Below are positions 45,880 to 57,000 of a DNA stretch of 64,000 bases, piece after piece. Source of the DNA: Nocardiopsis sp. FIRDI 009. Lineage in GTDB: Bacteria > Actinomycetota > Actinomycetes > Streptosporangiales > Streptosporangiaceae. Made by a program: the position numbers and the translations under genes. The DNA is taken from positions 124,001 through 188,000 of the forward strand of contig NZ_QPNC01000016.1 of assembly GCF_003386285.1 (NCBI RefSeq), written 5' to 3'. The notes under the pieces were generated by a model, which did no database searches, had not been told where the DNA came from, and saw nothing but the letters and a program-made list of their open reading frames with translations. Every line of letters starts with the position of its first letter. Within the stretch, counting starts at the first letter, position 1.

Positions 45880-47397
45880 TCAGGCGCGCCGCTCGGGCAA
45901 CCGGACGACGACCCTGAGCCCGAGCGCCCCGGTGTCCACCGTGCCGTCCTCGTGCGCCTCCCACTGCCAGCGGGCGGTGCGCGAGGTGCCGGGGGCGACC
46001 ACGATCATGTGCGGCGGCAGGTTGGTCAGGACGTGCTCGTCGGCGGGGCCGAGCGGACGCGGCACGAACACCACCTCCGGCCGCTCGGGGCCGGGGTCCA
46101 CCCCCTGGACGGGGTCGGGCGCCACCACGGTCGGGATGGTGTCCGGGACCAGCGCGTGCAGCGGGCGGCCGGGCTTGAGCACCCGGACGGTCAGTCCGGC
46201 GGCGTGCAGCTGGTCCGCGACCACGCGCACCGTGTCCGCCGCCAGGTGCTCGTCGCCGCCGACCGCCAGCAGGCCGCGCAGACGGGTGAAGTCCAGGTGG
46301 ACGAGCATGTCCGTGCCCTCCTGCCTGCCCAGGCACACCAGCACGCCCCGGACCGCGGTCCCCACGGAGGTCAGTGCGGCCGTGCCGAAGTGGACGGGCG
46401 CGGCCGGACCCCGACCGCCGCCCTGACGCCAGGTCGTGGCGTCCACGACCCGCCAGGACACCGACGGCGGCGTCGACCCGGCGGGTACGACGGCGGTGGT
46501 CTCCGTGGCCGAGGTCAGCAGGGCCACGGGGCGCACGGGACCGTCCGTCGCGGCGGCGAGCAGGTCGGCGTGGGCCGCTCCCGCGCGGCTGGCGGCGCCG
46601 GGGTCGGCGGCGATCATCTCGGTCGCGGCGCGGCGCTCCCTGGCGGCGGAGGCGGCCCGCGCGGCGCGGGGCTTCCTCGGTCTGCGCCACGGCAGCGCGG
46701 CGAGCCTGCGGAACGGCCAGGCGAGGGCGGCCAGGACCGGCTGCCAGAAGAGCGTGAGCAGGGTCAGCAGGACCAGACCGGCCGCGCCCGCGCCGAGGAG
46801 CCTGGGGTCGACCCTCGACTCGTCCTCCCGGGGGGTGAGGTCGGTGACCTCCTCCGTGGGCTCCTCGGAGGGCGGCGGGGTGTAGGCGGGCGGCGCCGGG
46901 GGCGGGCTCGGCGGGGCCAGGCCCAGGGCGTTGGCCTGGTCGACGGCGACGACGCACAGGGGGTCGCGGCCCTCGTAGACGCCGTCGCCGCCGGAGTCGA
47001 AGGGGACCACGAGCCGCCATCCGGGGCGGACGACGCGGTCCTCGCCGAGAGCGCCGCCGTCGGCCTGGGCGCGCCCGGCGTTGAGCTCGTAGATCTCGTC
47101 GGCGCGTTCGGGGTCGCCCAGGATCAGGTCGGCGATGGCCTCCAGACCGGGGGAGCCCTCCGGGACGACGTAGTAGTACACCTCCGGGCAGATGTCGTAG
47201 GTCGCCGCCCCGGTGCCGGTCGTGGCGTCGGTTCCCGTGGCGCCTCCGGTCGTGGTGTCCGCGTGCGCGGGTCCCGCGGCCGTCATGAGGAGGGCCGCGG
47301 CGAGGGCGGTGCCGGTGACGAGGGCCGACGCGGCACGCAGTGCCCGCCTGGTGGCCGACGGAGGCGCCGGGGGTCGTGCCGCCGCGATCAGGGTCAC
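45880..47397 (-). CDS. LysM-like membrane protein near the type VII locus
   Basis: A 505-residue protein with a GTG start (after AGGAGAG), a signal-like helix to about residue 46, and a LysM-like region (YYYVVPEGSPGLEAIADLIL, EIYELNAGR, VVRPGWRLVVP; about 65-140). Next come a Pro-rich linker, two close membrane helices (about 205-235: AGLVLLTLLTLFWQPVLAAL) and a C-terminal cytoplasmic domain of about 250 residues, partly reading like a transcription-factor or ATPase-adaptor fold (VFVPRPLGPADEHVLTNLPP). It is divergent from the giant cargo gene. I recognise no characterised family. Confidence 0.75.
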   Translation of the reverse strand: MTLIAAARPPAPPSATRRALRAASALVTGTALAAALLMTAAGPAHADTTTGGATGTDATTGTGAATYDICPEVYYYVVPEGSPGLEAIADLILGDPERADEIYELNAGRAQADGGALGEDRVVRPGWRLVVPFDSGGDGVYEGRDPLCVVAVDQANALGLAPPSPPPAPPAYTPPPSEEPTEEVTDLTPREDESRVDPRLLGAGAAGLVLLTLLTLFWQPVLAALAWPFRRLAALPWRRPRKPRAARAASAARERRAATEMIAADPGAASRAGAAHADLLAAATDGPVRPVALLTSATETTAVVPAGSTPPSVSWRVVDATTWRQGGGRGPAAPVHFGTAALTSVGTAVRGVLVCLGRQEGTDMLVHLDFTRLRGLLAVGGDEHLAADTVRVVADQLHAAGLTVRVLKPGRPLHALVPDTIPTVVAPDPVQGVDPGPERPEVVFVPRPLGPADEHVLTNLPPHMIVVAPGTSRTARWQWEAHEDGTVDTGALGLRVVVRLPERRA

Positions 47398-47500
47398 TGC
47401 TCTCTCCTGTGGGTGACGTCGCTGGTCAGGGGGTTTCGAGGAGGCCGCACCAGAAGATTTTGCCGAGTTCGCGCAACTCCGCTCCCTGTGGAGGCGTCTG

Positions 47501-47528
47501 TTCACTCTGGGGCGTGCGAGTCTATGAT
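47501..47528 (+). promoter_or_regulatory. Candidate housekeeping promoter for the type VII operon
   Basis: TTCACT (47501-47506), 16 bases, TATGAT (47523-47528). It resembles a sigma-A promoter about 125 bp before the GTG of the cargo gene. It is the best such match in the intergenic region. Confidence 0.5.
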
Positions 47529-47651
47529 GTCGAATTCGCACCCCTCCCGAGGCATCGGCCCTCGCGAGCCCCTCGGCGCGTCACACCCGGTCCCGTGTGT
47601 CCACCACCGATTCGCGCCGTTCTCGGACCCGGAAAGCGAGTATCACGGAAC

Positions 47652-50600
47652 GTGGCGACGTACCACCGCGACCATCTCCGCTGGAATCTCCTCGACCAGC
47701 CCGGGGACCCGGTGCCGTGGACCGGCTACGAGGCGCGCTCCCTCAAACGGTTCTACGAGCGGTTGGCCGACGCCGCCGACCAGGCCGCCGCCGACCTGCG
47801 CAGGCTCGACAAGGACCAGCTGGGCGAGGGCAGGACCGTCGAGGCCCTCCAGGAGCTCGTCAAGGAGCTCCCCTCGCACCTGGACAAGGCGCACACCGCC
47901 TACGAGAAGGGCTACAAGGCCCTGGAGGCGTGGGCGGAGGCCCTGGACACCGCCAGGAGCGACAGCGAGACCGTCGCCCGCCTCGCGGCGAGCGCCTACG
48001 ACGGTCTGGCGGCCGACGAGCGGGGCGCGTGGGCGGACGGCGAGGGCGGGGACGACCCGCTGCGCGACGAGTACGTCCGATGGCTCAAGCGGGTCACCGA
48101 CGAGCTCGACGAGGCCGCCGAGACCGCCAAGAACGCGCTGGAGGACGCCAAGCAGGGCGACCCGAACAAGCTGTGGGGCTGGCTGGACGCGATCGTCACG
48201 TGGGTGGAGGAGAACCCCCTCATCTACGCCGCGATCATGGTGGTCGCCGGTATCGCCGCGATCTTCGTCCCCGGGCTCGGCATCGCGCTCGCCTTCGCGG
48301 TTCTCGCCATCAGCGCCGCCACGCTCCATCGCGAGGGCAAGCTCGGCTTCAACATGGAGACCGTCCTCACCCTCGGCCTCGACGCCATGTCGCTGATCCC
48401 GGGCGGTGTGCTCCTGCGCGGCGGCCGGGCCGTCTCCCGGGTCGCGGGCGCCGCGGGCCGGGCGTCCGGTCCGGTCGGGCGGGGGGTGTCGAGAACCGCC
48501 GCCGCGGTCCGCGACAGCAGGGCGGTGCAGACGGTGTCGACCAAGGTCGGCAAGGTCACGTCCAAGGTGTCGGACGCCCGGAGCAGCAACCTGGCGGCGG
48601 ACATCGCGATCACCGGGACGAAGGACACCGCCGTCGGCATGGGCTCCTCGATCGCGGTCCAGATGGCCGGTGGCACGAGCTGGGAGGACATCAGCCTCAG
48701 GAACGAGCTCATCGGCGCCGCCGCGACCAACCTCCCCGCCGCCGCCGCGAGCGGCCTCAAGACGCACGGACTGCCCTTCGTCGGTTCGGGCGGCGACGGC
48801 GTCGACGCACCGGACGTCGATCTCCCGACCGGGAACGACGGCGGCGGGGCTCCCGCCTCCACCGGTCCGGCCGGTGACAGCGGCTCCCCTCCGGGCGGTG
48901 GGCGCGACGGTTCCGACGGCGGGGGCGGGAACGGCCCGGCGGCCGCGGGCGAGACCGGTACGCCGCGTTCCGGGGACGACCCGGCCACGCCGGGCTCCGG
49001 GGACGGTTCGACTCCGCCAGCGGACGCCGGTGGCACGACCCCGACCCAGGCGGGCGGCGACCCGCAGACCTTCCAGGCCGCGAACCTCGGCTCCTCCGGG
49101 GACCCGACCCCGGCCCAGACCGGTGGTGACACGCAGACCGCCGACCCCACTCCGGCCCAGACCGCCGGGGACACCGGACCGACCCCCGCCGACGGCGGCG
49201 ACACGGGTTCCACCCAGGCGGGCGGCGACACCCCGTCCATCCGGTCCGGCGGTGACGGCTCCTCCTCCCGGACGGACGGTGACCCGGGTTCCGGCGCCGG
49301 TGACACGCCCCGGTCCCACGCGGCCGACGCCCCCGACCCCGACCGGTACGACGGCCTGGGCGAGGACGGCGTGGCCGCCACGCGGAGCGGGCCGGGCGGA
49401 AACGGTGGAAACCTTCCCACGCGGTCCCGGAGCCAGATCGAGGACCCGGACCCGGACTCGTCCGGTCAGCGTGGCGTCGACGGCCCCGAGGGCACGGCTC
49501 CCACGCACCACCGGAACCCGGCCGACGGACGGACCGGCACCGACGGCCCGGCGCCCACCCCCGAGCGGGACCGATCCACCCCGAACCCGGACACCGCCGA
49601 CGCCTCGGACGCGACCACGCCGAACGACGCTCCGACCCCGACCGGCGACCGCGTCGACGTCCGCGGCGCTCGCGGCGAGTACCGCACCGTCGCGGGTCCC
49701 GACGGGCAGCCGAACGTCACCTACCGCTACCCCGCGGACGGCGGCGACTACACGATGAACGTCAGCCCCGACGGCGTGACCGTCAACGGCACCTCGGTCC
49801 AGCGTCAGGACAACGGCTTCCAGGTCACGAACGCGGACGGCGCCTCGGTCGCCGTCGACAACGGCGGGCGCGGCCGGCCCGGCACCATCGACCTGACCGG
49901 CCCCGGCGGCGACCCCGGCCCCTCCTACAGCTCCGGCGGCTCCGACCGCCCCGGACACGCCGACCACCCGGGCGAGGTGCGCGTCCCGACCCGGGACGGC
50001 GACGTCTTCGCCTACCGCGGCCGGGACGGCGCCACCATCCGCACGGACGACGGCCTCACGGTCAACCAGTCCCGGGACGGCGCCGCCCAGATCATCCACA
50101 GCGGCGACGGAGCCGTCGACCTGCGCTTCAACGACGGCCCGCACGTCAGCCGCCCCGAGGGCGAGCCCGGCGCCACACCGCGTACGACCGTGACCGACCC
50201 CCGGTCCGGACGGACCACGGAGGTCGGCGGCGACGGCTACCGGGTCGACAGCGGGGACGGCGCCGCACAGGGCTACGACCGGGGAACCGACACCGCCACC
50301 CTGGACGCGCACGGAAGCCGCGTCGAGGCGGGTCCGGACTCGGTCCGGGTCACCGACGAGTCCCGGGGCGTCGACCTGCGGCAGAGCCGCGACGGCCAGG
50401 GCACGGCGATCGGCGCGGGCTCCGGGGCTCAGATCCGCGGGGACGGCAGTGCCGACGTCATCACCGACAACCCGACGACCACCCCGCACGCGACCCTGGG
50501 CGCTGACGGGCACGTACGGGTCGGCGGCACCCAGACCTGGCCGGGGCAGGTCGTGAACCAGGACGGTTCCGGCGTCTGGCTCGGCCGGAGCGGCGGCCAG

Positions 50601-52478
50601 GACACGATCGAGGTCCGCGGTCCGGACGGCTCGGCGCGCTCCTACACGATGGACGGGCGCCCCCGCGGCCCCTACCCACCGCTGCGCCCGGACCCCGGGA
50701 CGGGTGGTTCGCCCGCGCACGCGGACGACACACCGTTCTCGTTCACCCTGGACATGGGCGGGAACCGGATCACGGTCACGTCGGACTCCGACCCGACGGT
50801 GCGCGTGGACATCCCGTCGGGACACCCGGACCACCCGCGGGGCTGGTCCGTCACCACCTCGCGCGACGGCGAGGTCTCGGTCAGCGCGCCCCCGGACGCC
50901 CGCGGGGACCGGCTCCAGGTCACCACCCGGCAGCCCGACGAGCCCGGCGGCAGGGTCTCCACCGAGATGTCCACCGATCTGCACCGGATCGGTTCCGACC
51001 CCGACGGGGTGACCGCCAACGCCCCCGGCGGCGTCCACGCGGGCAGCACCGAGCGGGGCTCCCACGTCGGCGACGGCTCGCTGCGCACGGAGGTCACCTC
51101 CGACGGATTCGGGAGCGCGGAGACGAGGACCACGTCGGGCGGTCCCGTCGCCAGGCACTCGGGCGCGGAGGGCCACGTCTCCACGGACTCCGGTGTCACC
51201 GTCCGCACGAGGGGCGACGAGGTCACCGCGGACGTCCCGTCCGGGTCGAACCAGACCGTCCGGGACGGCGGCGGCCGTACGATCGACGTGCGCCCCGACG
51301 GCACCACCATGCGCGGACCGAGCCCGGACACCCCCGAGTCCGTCCCGCTCCGCATGGGCGAGACCGCGGGCGACGCGGGCCGCGTCCCGCCGGGCTGGCG
51401 CGTGGAGACCACCCCCGACGGGAGCATGGGCGCGTCCACCCACCCGGACAACGAGATCATCGTCCGTTCGCCCGACGACATGTCGCGCACGCCGCACGTC
51501 ACGCGCAACCCGGACGACGTCGAGTACCGGAACGGCGACGTCCGGGGCAGTCAGACGCGGTCCGGTCGCAACGAGGTGGACGACGGGAACGGTACGACGG
51601 TCCGCGACGGTCGGCGCGGTGTGCGCGTGGACGGCGGCGACGGCCGCCCCGACCTTCGCATCACCGACAGGGAGGTCCGGGTCACCACCCCGGACGGCGA
51701 TCAGCAGCGTGTGGACATCCCCACGACCCGCCCCGACCCCGACACGGGTGCGCCCGCGACACGTCAGGACGGCGACGCCCCTTCCGGCGGTGACCGACGG
51801 GGCGGGGGCGACCCGGGGGGCGGCGACGCGCCGGTGCGTCCGATGCCCGACTCCCTCCGCGCCTCGTTCAACGCGATGCTCGACACCCTCTTCAAGAACG
51901 CCCTCAACGTCACCGGCGGTCTGATCGCCGAGCACTTCTGGATCGGGGAGGACGCCGCGGGCATCCAGACCGCCGACTTCGTCCAGGCGGTCGCGCAGTT
52001 GGGGACGGCGGCGCCCAAGGGGCTGTCCGAAGGTCGGCTCGGCGACACCTCGGACCTGCCGTCCGGCGCCGTGGCCTTCACCAACGAGATGAGCCACCAG
52101 GCGGCGCGCAACATGTGGCGCGACGACTACATGAACGAGTACTACGAGGACGAGGTCGACGGCACCGACGCGGTGGCCGACCGCACCGCCAGGATCGACT
52201 TCCTCAAGGAGGAACTGATCCCGGAGATCGAGGACGCGATGGACGACGCCAGGAAGGCGGGGGACCGTCCGGAGGAGCTGGCGCGGTTGGAGGCCCTCCA
52301 CGCCGCGGCCCTGGACCAGAAGAAGTCCCTGCAAGGGGAACACGACGAGCTGCACGACGAGGTGACGCACGACGCGGGCGAGATCCGGGACGGACTGACC
52401 GACATCACCGGCCGGGCCTGGGACGGAGTCACCCACGTCTCAGGCGAGGTCTGGGACGGACTGACCGACCGGGACTAG
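47652..52478 (+). CDS. Giant repeat protein with T7SS-type N-terminus, putative secreted cargo
   Basis: A 1608-residue protein. Residues 1-185 are helical and start WNLLDQPGDPVPWTG, like the T7SS signal region of actinobacterial cargo, with a YKALE (YxxxE) motif. Two membrane-like segments lie near 190-225 (IYAAIMVVAGIAAIF). A Gly/Asp/Ser/Pro-rich linker (about 390-680) leads to a long array of short beta repeats, mostly DG-containing (for example GDGYRVDSGDGAAQ, DGSADVITDN, RDGEVSVSAPPD), to about 1390. The last 200 residues are helical (LFKNALNVTGGLIAEHFWIGE; EELIPEIEDAMDDARKAGD). The GTG at 47652 has a weak site. No enzymatic toxin domain is visible. Confidence 0.8.
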   Translation: MATYHRDHLRWNLLDQPGDPVPWTGYEARSLKRFYERLADAADQAAADLRRLDKDQLGEGRTVEALQELVKELPSHLDKAHTAYEKGYKALEAWAEALDTARSDSETVARLAASAYDGLAADERGAWADGEGGDDPLRDEYVRWLKRVTDELDEAAETAKNALEDAKQGDPNKLWGWLDAIVTWVEENPLIYAAIMVVAGIAAIFVPGLGIALAFAVLAISAATLHREGKLGFNMETVLTLGLDAMSLIPGGVLLRGGRAVSRVAGAAGRASGPVGRGVSRTAAAVRDSRAVQTVSTKVGKVTSKVSDARSSNLAADIAITGTKDTAVGMGSSIAVQMAGGTSWEDISLRNELIGAAATNLPAAAASGLKTHGLPFVGSGGDGVDAPDVDLPTGNDGGGAPASTGPAGDSGSPPGGGRDGSDGGGGNGPAAAGETGTPRSGDDPATPGSGDGSTPPADAGGTTPTQAGGDPQTFQAANLGSSGDPTPAQTGGDTQTADPTPAQTAGDTGPTPADGGDTGSTQAGGDTPSIRSGGDGSSSRTDGDPGSGAGDTPRSHAADAPDPDRYDGLGEDGVAATRSGPGGNGGNLPTRSRSQIEDPDPDSSGQRGVDGPEGTAPTHHRNPADGRTGTDGPAPTPERDRSTPNPDTADASDATTPNDAPTPTGDRVDVRGARGEYRTVAGPDGQPNVTYRYPADGGDYTMNVSPDGVTVNGTSVQRQDNGFQVTNADGASVAVDNGGRGRPGTIDLTGPGGDPGPSYSSGGSDRPGHADHPGEVRVPTRDGDVFAYRGRDGATIRTDDGLTVNQSRDGAAQIIHSGDGAVDLRFNDGPHVSRPEGEPGATPRTTVTDPRSGRTTEVGGDGYRVDSGDGAAQGYDRGTDTATLDAHGSRVEAGPDSVRVTDESRGVDLRQSRDGQGTAIGAGSGAQIRGDGSADVITDNPTTTPHATLGADGHVRVGGTQTWPGQVVNQDGSGVWLGRSGGQDTIEVRGPDGSARSYTMDGRPRGPYPPLRPDPGTGGSPAHADDTPFSFTLDMGGNRITVTSDSDPTVRVDIPSGHPDHPRGWSVTTSRDGEVSVSAPPDARGDRLQVTTRQPDEPGGRVSTEMSTDLHRIGSDPDGVTANAPGGVHAGSTERGSHVGDGSLRTEVTSDGFGSAETRTTSGGPVARHSGAEGHVSTDSGVTVRTRGDEVTADVPSGSNQTVRDGGGRTIDVRPDGTTMRGPSPDTPESVPLRMGETAGDAGRVPPGWRVETTPDGSMGASTHPDNEIIVRSPDDMSRTPHVTRNPDDVEYRNGDVRGSQTRSGRNEVDDGNGTTVRDGRRGVRVDGGDGRPDLRITDREVRVTTPDGDQQRVDIPTTRPDPDTGAPATRQDGDAPSGGDRRGGGDPGGGDAPVRPMPDSLRASFNAMLDTLFKNALNVTGGLIAEHFWIGEDAAGIQTADFVQAVAQLGTAAPKGLSEGRLGDTSDLPSGAVAFTNEMSHQAARNMWRDDYMNEYYEDEVDGTDAVADRTARIDFLKEELIPEIEDAMDDARKAGDRPEELARLEALHAAALDQKKSLQGEHDELHDEVTHDAGEIRDGLTDITGRAWDGVTHVSGEVWDGLTDRD

Positions 52479-52508
52479 CACCGGTCCCCGACCGAGGAGG
52501 GAGTACCC

Positions 52509-52847
52509 ATGGCCAGGATCGTCAAGATCGACATCGACGCGCTGCGCGAGATGGAGCGGTCCCTCATCCGCATCCGGAACGCCTTCGCCGACGAGGACGT
52601 GGAGAGCCCGCAGGACAGGGCCGAGGACATCGGTCCCGACACGGTGGTCGACAAGGCCAAGGAGTACGGCGAGGACTGCAAGAAGAACTACGAGCGCCAG
52701 GCCGAGGACCTGGGCGCCCTGCTCCAGGCCCTCACCCCGGTCATCGACACCTTCGAGCAGGCCGACGAGGAGCTGGGCAGGAGCCTGTCGGAGAACAAGG
52801 ACGACACGCCGCCCCCGCCCCCGGGGCCCGGCCCGGTCGCCGTCTGA
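52509..52847 (+). CDS. Small helical ESX-like protein
   Basis: A 112-residue protein, nearly all helix (IDIDALREMERSLIRIRNAF; CKKNYERQAEDLGALLQALT) with a Pro-rich end. It has no WxG. Such proteins pair with WXG100 partners or act as secretion adaptors in type VII loci; it begins 30 bases after the giant cargo gene, following GAGGAGGGAG. Confidence 0.75.
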   Translation: MARIVKIDIDALREMERSLIRIRNAFADEDVESPQDRAEDIGPDTVVDKAKEYGEDCKKNYERQAEDLGALLQALTPVIDTFEQADEELGRSLSENKDDTPPPPPGPGPVAV

Positions 52848-52878
52848 CGGCGCGGCAGCGACGAGGAGACACACCGCC

Positions 52879-53523
52879 ATGCCCTACCTCTTCGAGGAGG
52901 ACGCCCCGGAGTACGTGATCGGGTTCGACCTCGACATCCCCGGTCACTGGCAGCAGTACGACCTCTCCGGCGACGCGCTCGCCCGGATGCGCGCCCGGGC
53001 CGTGGAGCAGTACGGCAACCGGCCCGAGGAGATGAGCGCCCTCAACGAGCTGTTCAGCGACATCGCCCGGGTCACCAACGACGCCGTCGGGGCCGGTCTG
53101 CTGTCCGCCGCGGGGGTCTTCGAGGAGTACGACGACGGCTTCTTCATGGCCACGGTGTGCGTCTTCGTCTTCCCCTCCGGAAGCGGCGACCAGACCCTGG
53201 AGCCCGTCCGCATGGTCGAGAACGTCCACCCCGCCTCGGCGACCGCCCGCGAGGGCACCTGGCTGCGCAAGGTCGCCGCCGACCTGACCCACACCGGGCT
53301 CGGGCTGTGCGGTCGCGTGTTCGGCGTCACCGACCACGACACGGACGACGCCATCGTCCGGTCGGTGGTGATGCACACCGCGTTCGAGGTCCCCGGCCTG
53401 GACAAACGCCTCATGGTCAGCTGCACCAGCCCCAACTCCCGGGAGGCCGAGGAGGTCCTGGACCTCTTCGACGCCATCACCGGTACCGCCCGTTTCTGGG
53501 AGGAACCGGCGCCGAAGTCCTGA
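52879..53523 (+). CDS. 214-residue accessory protein of the type VII locus
   Basis: A mixed alpha/beta protein beginning YLFEEDAPEYVIGFDLDIPG, with a strand-rich middle (GFFMATVCVFVFPSGSG; VRMVENVHPASATA) and a conserved Cys in LMVSCTSPNSREAEEVLDL. It has no signal peptide or membrane helix, so it is cytoplasmic. I do not recognise the family; position between two ESX-like genes suggests a chaperone (EspG-like in role) or an immunity protein. Start ATG at 52879 after GAGGAGACAC. Confidence 0.7.
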   Translation: MPYLFEEDAPEYVIGFDLDIPGHWQQYDLSGDALARMRARAVEQYGNRPEEMSALNELFSDIARVTNDAVGAGLLSAAGVFEEYDDGFFMATVCVFVFPSGSGDQTLEPVRMVENVHPASATAREGTWLRKVAADLTHTGLGLCGRVFGVTDHDTDDAIVRSVVMHTAFEVPGLDKRLMVSCTSPNSREAEEVLDLFDAITGTARFWEEPAPKS

Positions 53524-53679
53524 CCTGGGAGGACCCGGTGGTGATCGGGTCCGTCGACCACGTTCACCCCCGCATCCACGACAATGGACCGGCGCGGGAG
53601 CGCCCGCGGTCCACGCCGGGGACCCGGCCGGTCCGACGACCCCCGTCCGGAACGGGATCCGACACACGAGGAGAGACAC

Positions 53680-53979
53680 ATGCCCGCGTACAACGTCGAC
53701 AGCGACAAGACCGAAGAGGCCTCGGGCTCCCTCACCCAGGACTTCAACGAGTTCCAGGAGCGGCTGGAGGGCATCAAGAGCCGCATCGACGGCCTCATCG
53801 CCGACGGGTACAGCACCCCCGCAGCGGAGAAGCACTTCCGTCCGTTCTTCGAGGAGTTCCAGTCCGGGTTCGAGAGCGTGAACCAGGGCCTGGAGGGCAT
53901 CGCCAAGTACGTCAAGCAGGTCGGCACCACCTTCAGCGAGACCGACGACAAGCTCGGTGAGGGCCTCCGCAACGGCTGA
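53680..53979 (+). CDS. WXG100-superfamily protein lacking WxG
   Basis: A 99-residue four-segment helical hairpin: helix 1 DSDKTEEASGSLTQDFNEF, turn at DGYSTPAAEK, helix 2 PFFEEFQSGFESVNQGLEGI, then AKYVKQVGTTFSETDDKL. The hairpin turn holds GYST where WXG100 proteins have WxG. It would be secreted by, or form the substrate dimer for, the EccC protein 98 bases downstream. GAGGAGAGA precedes the ATG at 53680, the start of the conserved helix. Confidence 0.78.
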   Translation: MPAYNVDSDKTEEASGSLTQDFNEFQERLEGIKSRIDGLIADGYSTPAAEKHFRPFFEEFQSGFESVNQGLEGIAKYVKQVGTTFSETDDKLGEGLRNG

Positions 53980-54077
53980 CCCCGCGACGGCTGACCCCCG
54001 CGACACGTGGCCGGGGGCGGTCGCCGACCGCCCCCACCCCATCCCCCGACGACGAACGACCGGGAGCAGTACCCACC

Positions 54078-57000
54078 GTGCGCCTCCTCTTCACCGCGAC
54101 ACCCGCCACCGGCCCGTCCGGGCACGGGCCGGACGGCTCGGCCCCCGTGGCCTCCTCCGCGCTGCGGTTGGACGTCCTCGTCGACGCCGACCCGGGCGCC
54201 ACGGTGCACCAGCTGGCCGAGGTGATCGACCCCGTCGTGCGCACCGTCCCCCGCGCCCCGGGGCAGGAGGTGCCGCTCTTCGTCGGGGACCGGCCGCTCG
54301 CGCCGGACACGACCCTGGCCGACGCCGGTGTCCTGGACGGGTCGGTCATCGGGGTGGGCGCCCCGGCCGAGGTCAAGGGGGAGCCGCCCGGCGTGGTGGA
54401 GGTCCGGGTGGTCTCCGGGCCCGACGCCGGGCGCGTCGTGCGGCTGGACCCGGGCGACTACGTCGTCGGGGACGACGAGGTCGCCGTCCTGGCCGTGGAC
54501 GCCGACGGGTACTGGGCGCGGATCCGGGTCACGCCCGACGGCACCGTCACCGTCCTGTCCACGAGCGGTGGCGCGGGGTGCGCGCTGGAGGGCGACCCCG
54601 TCGACCCCGGCACCGAGTGGCCCCAGGGCGAGCAGCTCACCCTCGGCGGGACCCTGTTCGAGGTGTGGCCCAACCACCGCGCGGACGCCTCCGTGGTGCC
54701 CTCCGAGGACGGGACCGGTCTGGACTACAACCGGCCGCCCCGGCTGCACCCCGCCCCGACCAAGACGAAGTTCAAACTGCCCAGCCCGCCCGAGCCGCCG
54801 GAACGGCCGATCGCGCAGCTGCTCCTGATGATCCTCATCCCGATCACCATGGCGGTCGGCGGCGCGCTCATCATGGACCGCCCGCAGATGCTGCTCTTCG
54901 GTCTGCTCGCGCCGATCTCGGTGGCCTTCACGCAGATCATGCAGCGCCGGACCAGCAAGGCGCGCTACGACAAGCAGCTCGCGGAGTTCGAGGAGAAGAC
55001 CGAGCGGGTCACCAGGGACGCCCGCGACGCCCTCGTCGCCGAGCAGCGCCGCTTCCGCGACACCTGCCCCGACCCGGCCGCCGTCCTCCTGCTGGCGACC
55101 GGCCCGCGTTCGCGCCTGTGGGAGCGGCGCCGGACCGACGACGACTTCACCCAGCTGCGCGTGGGCACCGGGAGCATCCCCTCCCAGGTGGTGCTCACCG
55201 ACCCGACCAAGGACGAGCACCGCAGGGACGTCACGTGGGACATGCGCGACGTGCCCGTGAGCGTGTCGGTGCGGGACAACGGCGTCGTGGGCGTGGCCGG
55301 GAGCGGCGAGGGCGCACACGCCCTGGAGCGCTGGCTCGTCGCCCAGCTCACCGCCCTGCACAGCCCGGCCGAACTGCACCTGTACCTGCTGTCGATGGAG
55401 GGCGACCACGACCGCTGGCGGTGGACCCGCTACCTGCCGCACCTGCGCTCGGAGACGCCGCAGCTCTCCCTGAGCCGGATGGGCATCGACGCCACCACCT
55501 GCGCCCGCCGCATCTCCGAGCTCCTCGTCATCCTGGAGGCGCGCACCAAGGCGCGCCGCGACGGCGCGGGGGACGACCCCGCGATCGTGGTGGTGCTCGA
55601 CGGAGCCCGCCGCATCCGCTCCCTGCCCGGCGTGGTGCAGCTGCTGCGCGAGGGGCCCGAGGCCGGGATCTACGTCCTGTGCCTGGACGCCGACGAGCGC
55701 CTGCTGCCCGAGGAGTGCCAGGCGGTCGTCAGCATCACCCCGCACGGCATGCGGCTGCGCCGGACCTCCTACGACAACGTCGAGGACGTGCGCCCCGACG
55801 TCCCCTCCGCCGCGTGGGCCGACCGCCTGGGCCGCGCGCTGGCCCCCCTGCGCGACAGCAGCGTCGGCGAGAGCGGCGGCTCCCTGCCGCGCAGCGCCCG
55901 GCTGCTCGACGTCATCGGCCTGGAGCCGCCGACCGGCGAGGCCATCGCCGCGCACTGGGCGGGCGGCGGCCGCAGCACCGTCGCCACCCTCGGCCTGGGC
56001 CTGGACGGCCCCTTCGCCGTGGACATCCGCCGCGACGGACCGCACGCGCTCATCGCCGGTACCACCGGTTCCGGCAAGTCCGAGCTGCTCCAGACCCTCG
56101 TGGCCTCGCTGGCGGCGGTCAACCGCCCCGAGTCGATGTCCTTCGTGCTCGTCGACTACAAGGGCGGCAGCGCGTTCAAGGACTGCGTCGACCTGCCGCA
56201 CACCGTCGGCATGGTCACCGACCTGGACACCCACCTGGTCGGCCGGGCGCTGGTCTCCCTCGGCGCCGAGCTGCACCGGCGTGAGCGCATCCTGGCCAAG
56301 GCCGGGGCCAAGGACATCGAGGACTACCTCGAACTGCTCGACCGCGACCCGCGCATGCCGCAGATGCCCCGCCTGATGCTGGTCATCGACGAGTTCGCGT
56401 CCATGGCGCGCGAACTGCCCGACTTCGTCAAGGGCCTGGTCAACATCGCCCAGCGGGGCCGCTCGCTCGGCATCCACCTGGTGCTGGCCACCCAGCGCCC
56501 CGGCGGCGTGGTCACCAACGACATCCGCGCCAACACCAACCTGCGCATCGCCCTGCGGATGACCGACGAGAGCGAGAGCCGCGACGTCATCGACGCCCAG
56601 GACGCCGCGCACATCGGCATCGACACGCCCGGCCGCGCCTACGCCCGGCTCGGCCACGCCTCCCTGCTGCCGTTCCAGTCCGGGCGGGTCGGCGGTCGCC
56701 GCGTCGTGGCCGCCGCCGACGCCTCCGACCCGGTCGTGCACCCGGTCAAGTGGTCGGACCTGGCCCTGCCCGCGCCGACCGTCGCCGAGGACCGGTCCGA
56801 AACCGGGGACGTCGAGGTCACCGACCTGACTGTCCTGGTCTCCGCGGTGCAGGAGGCCGCCGAGCGGATGGGGGCGCGCCGCCAGCCCAGCCCCTGGCTG
56901 CCCGCCCTGCCCACCACGCTCACCCTGTCCGACCTGCTGCGCGGCCGTCCGCCCGCCGCCGAGCCCGGCCGGATCCGGCCCGCGCCGGTCGGCCTGGTCG

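Noticed and set aside
47643-52436. Long minus-strand frame opposite the giant cargo gene
   Set aside because: Shadow of the plus-strand gene, as judged by the T7SS-type N-terminus and repeats on the plus strand.
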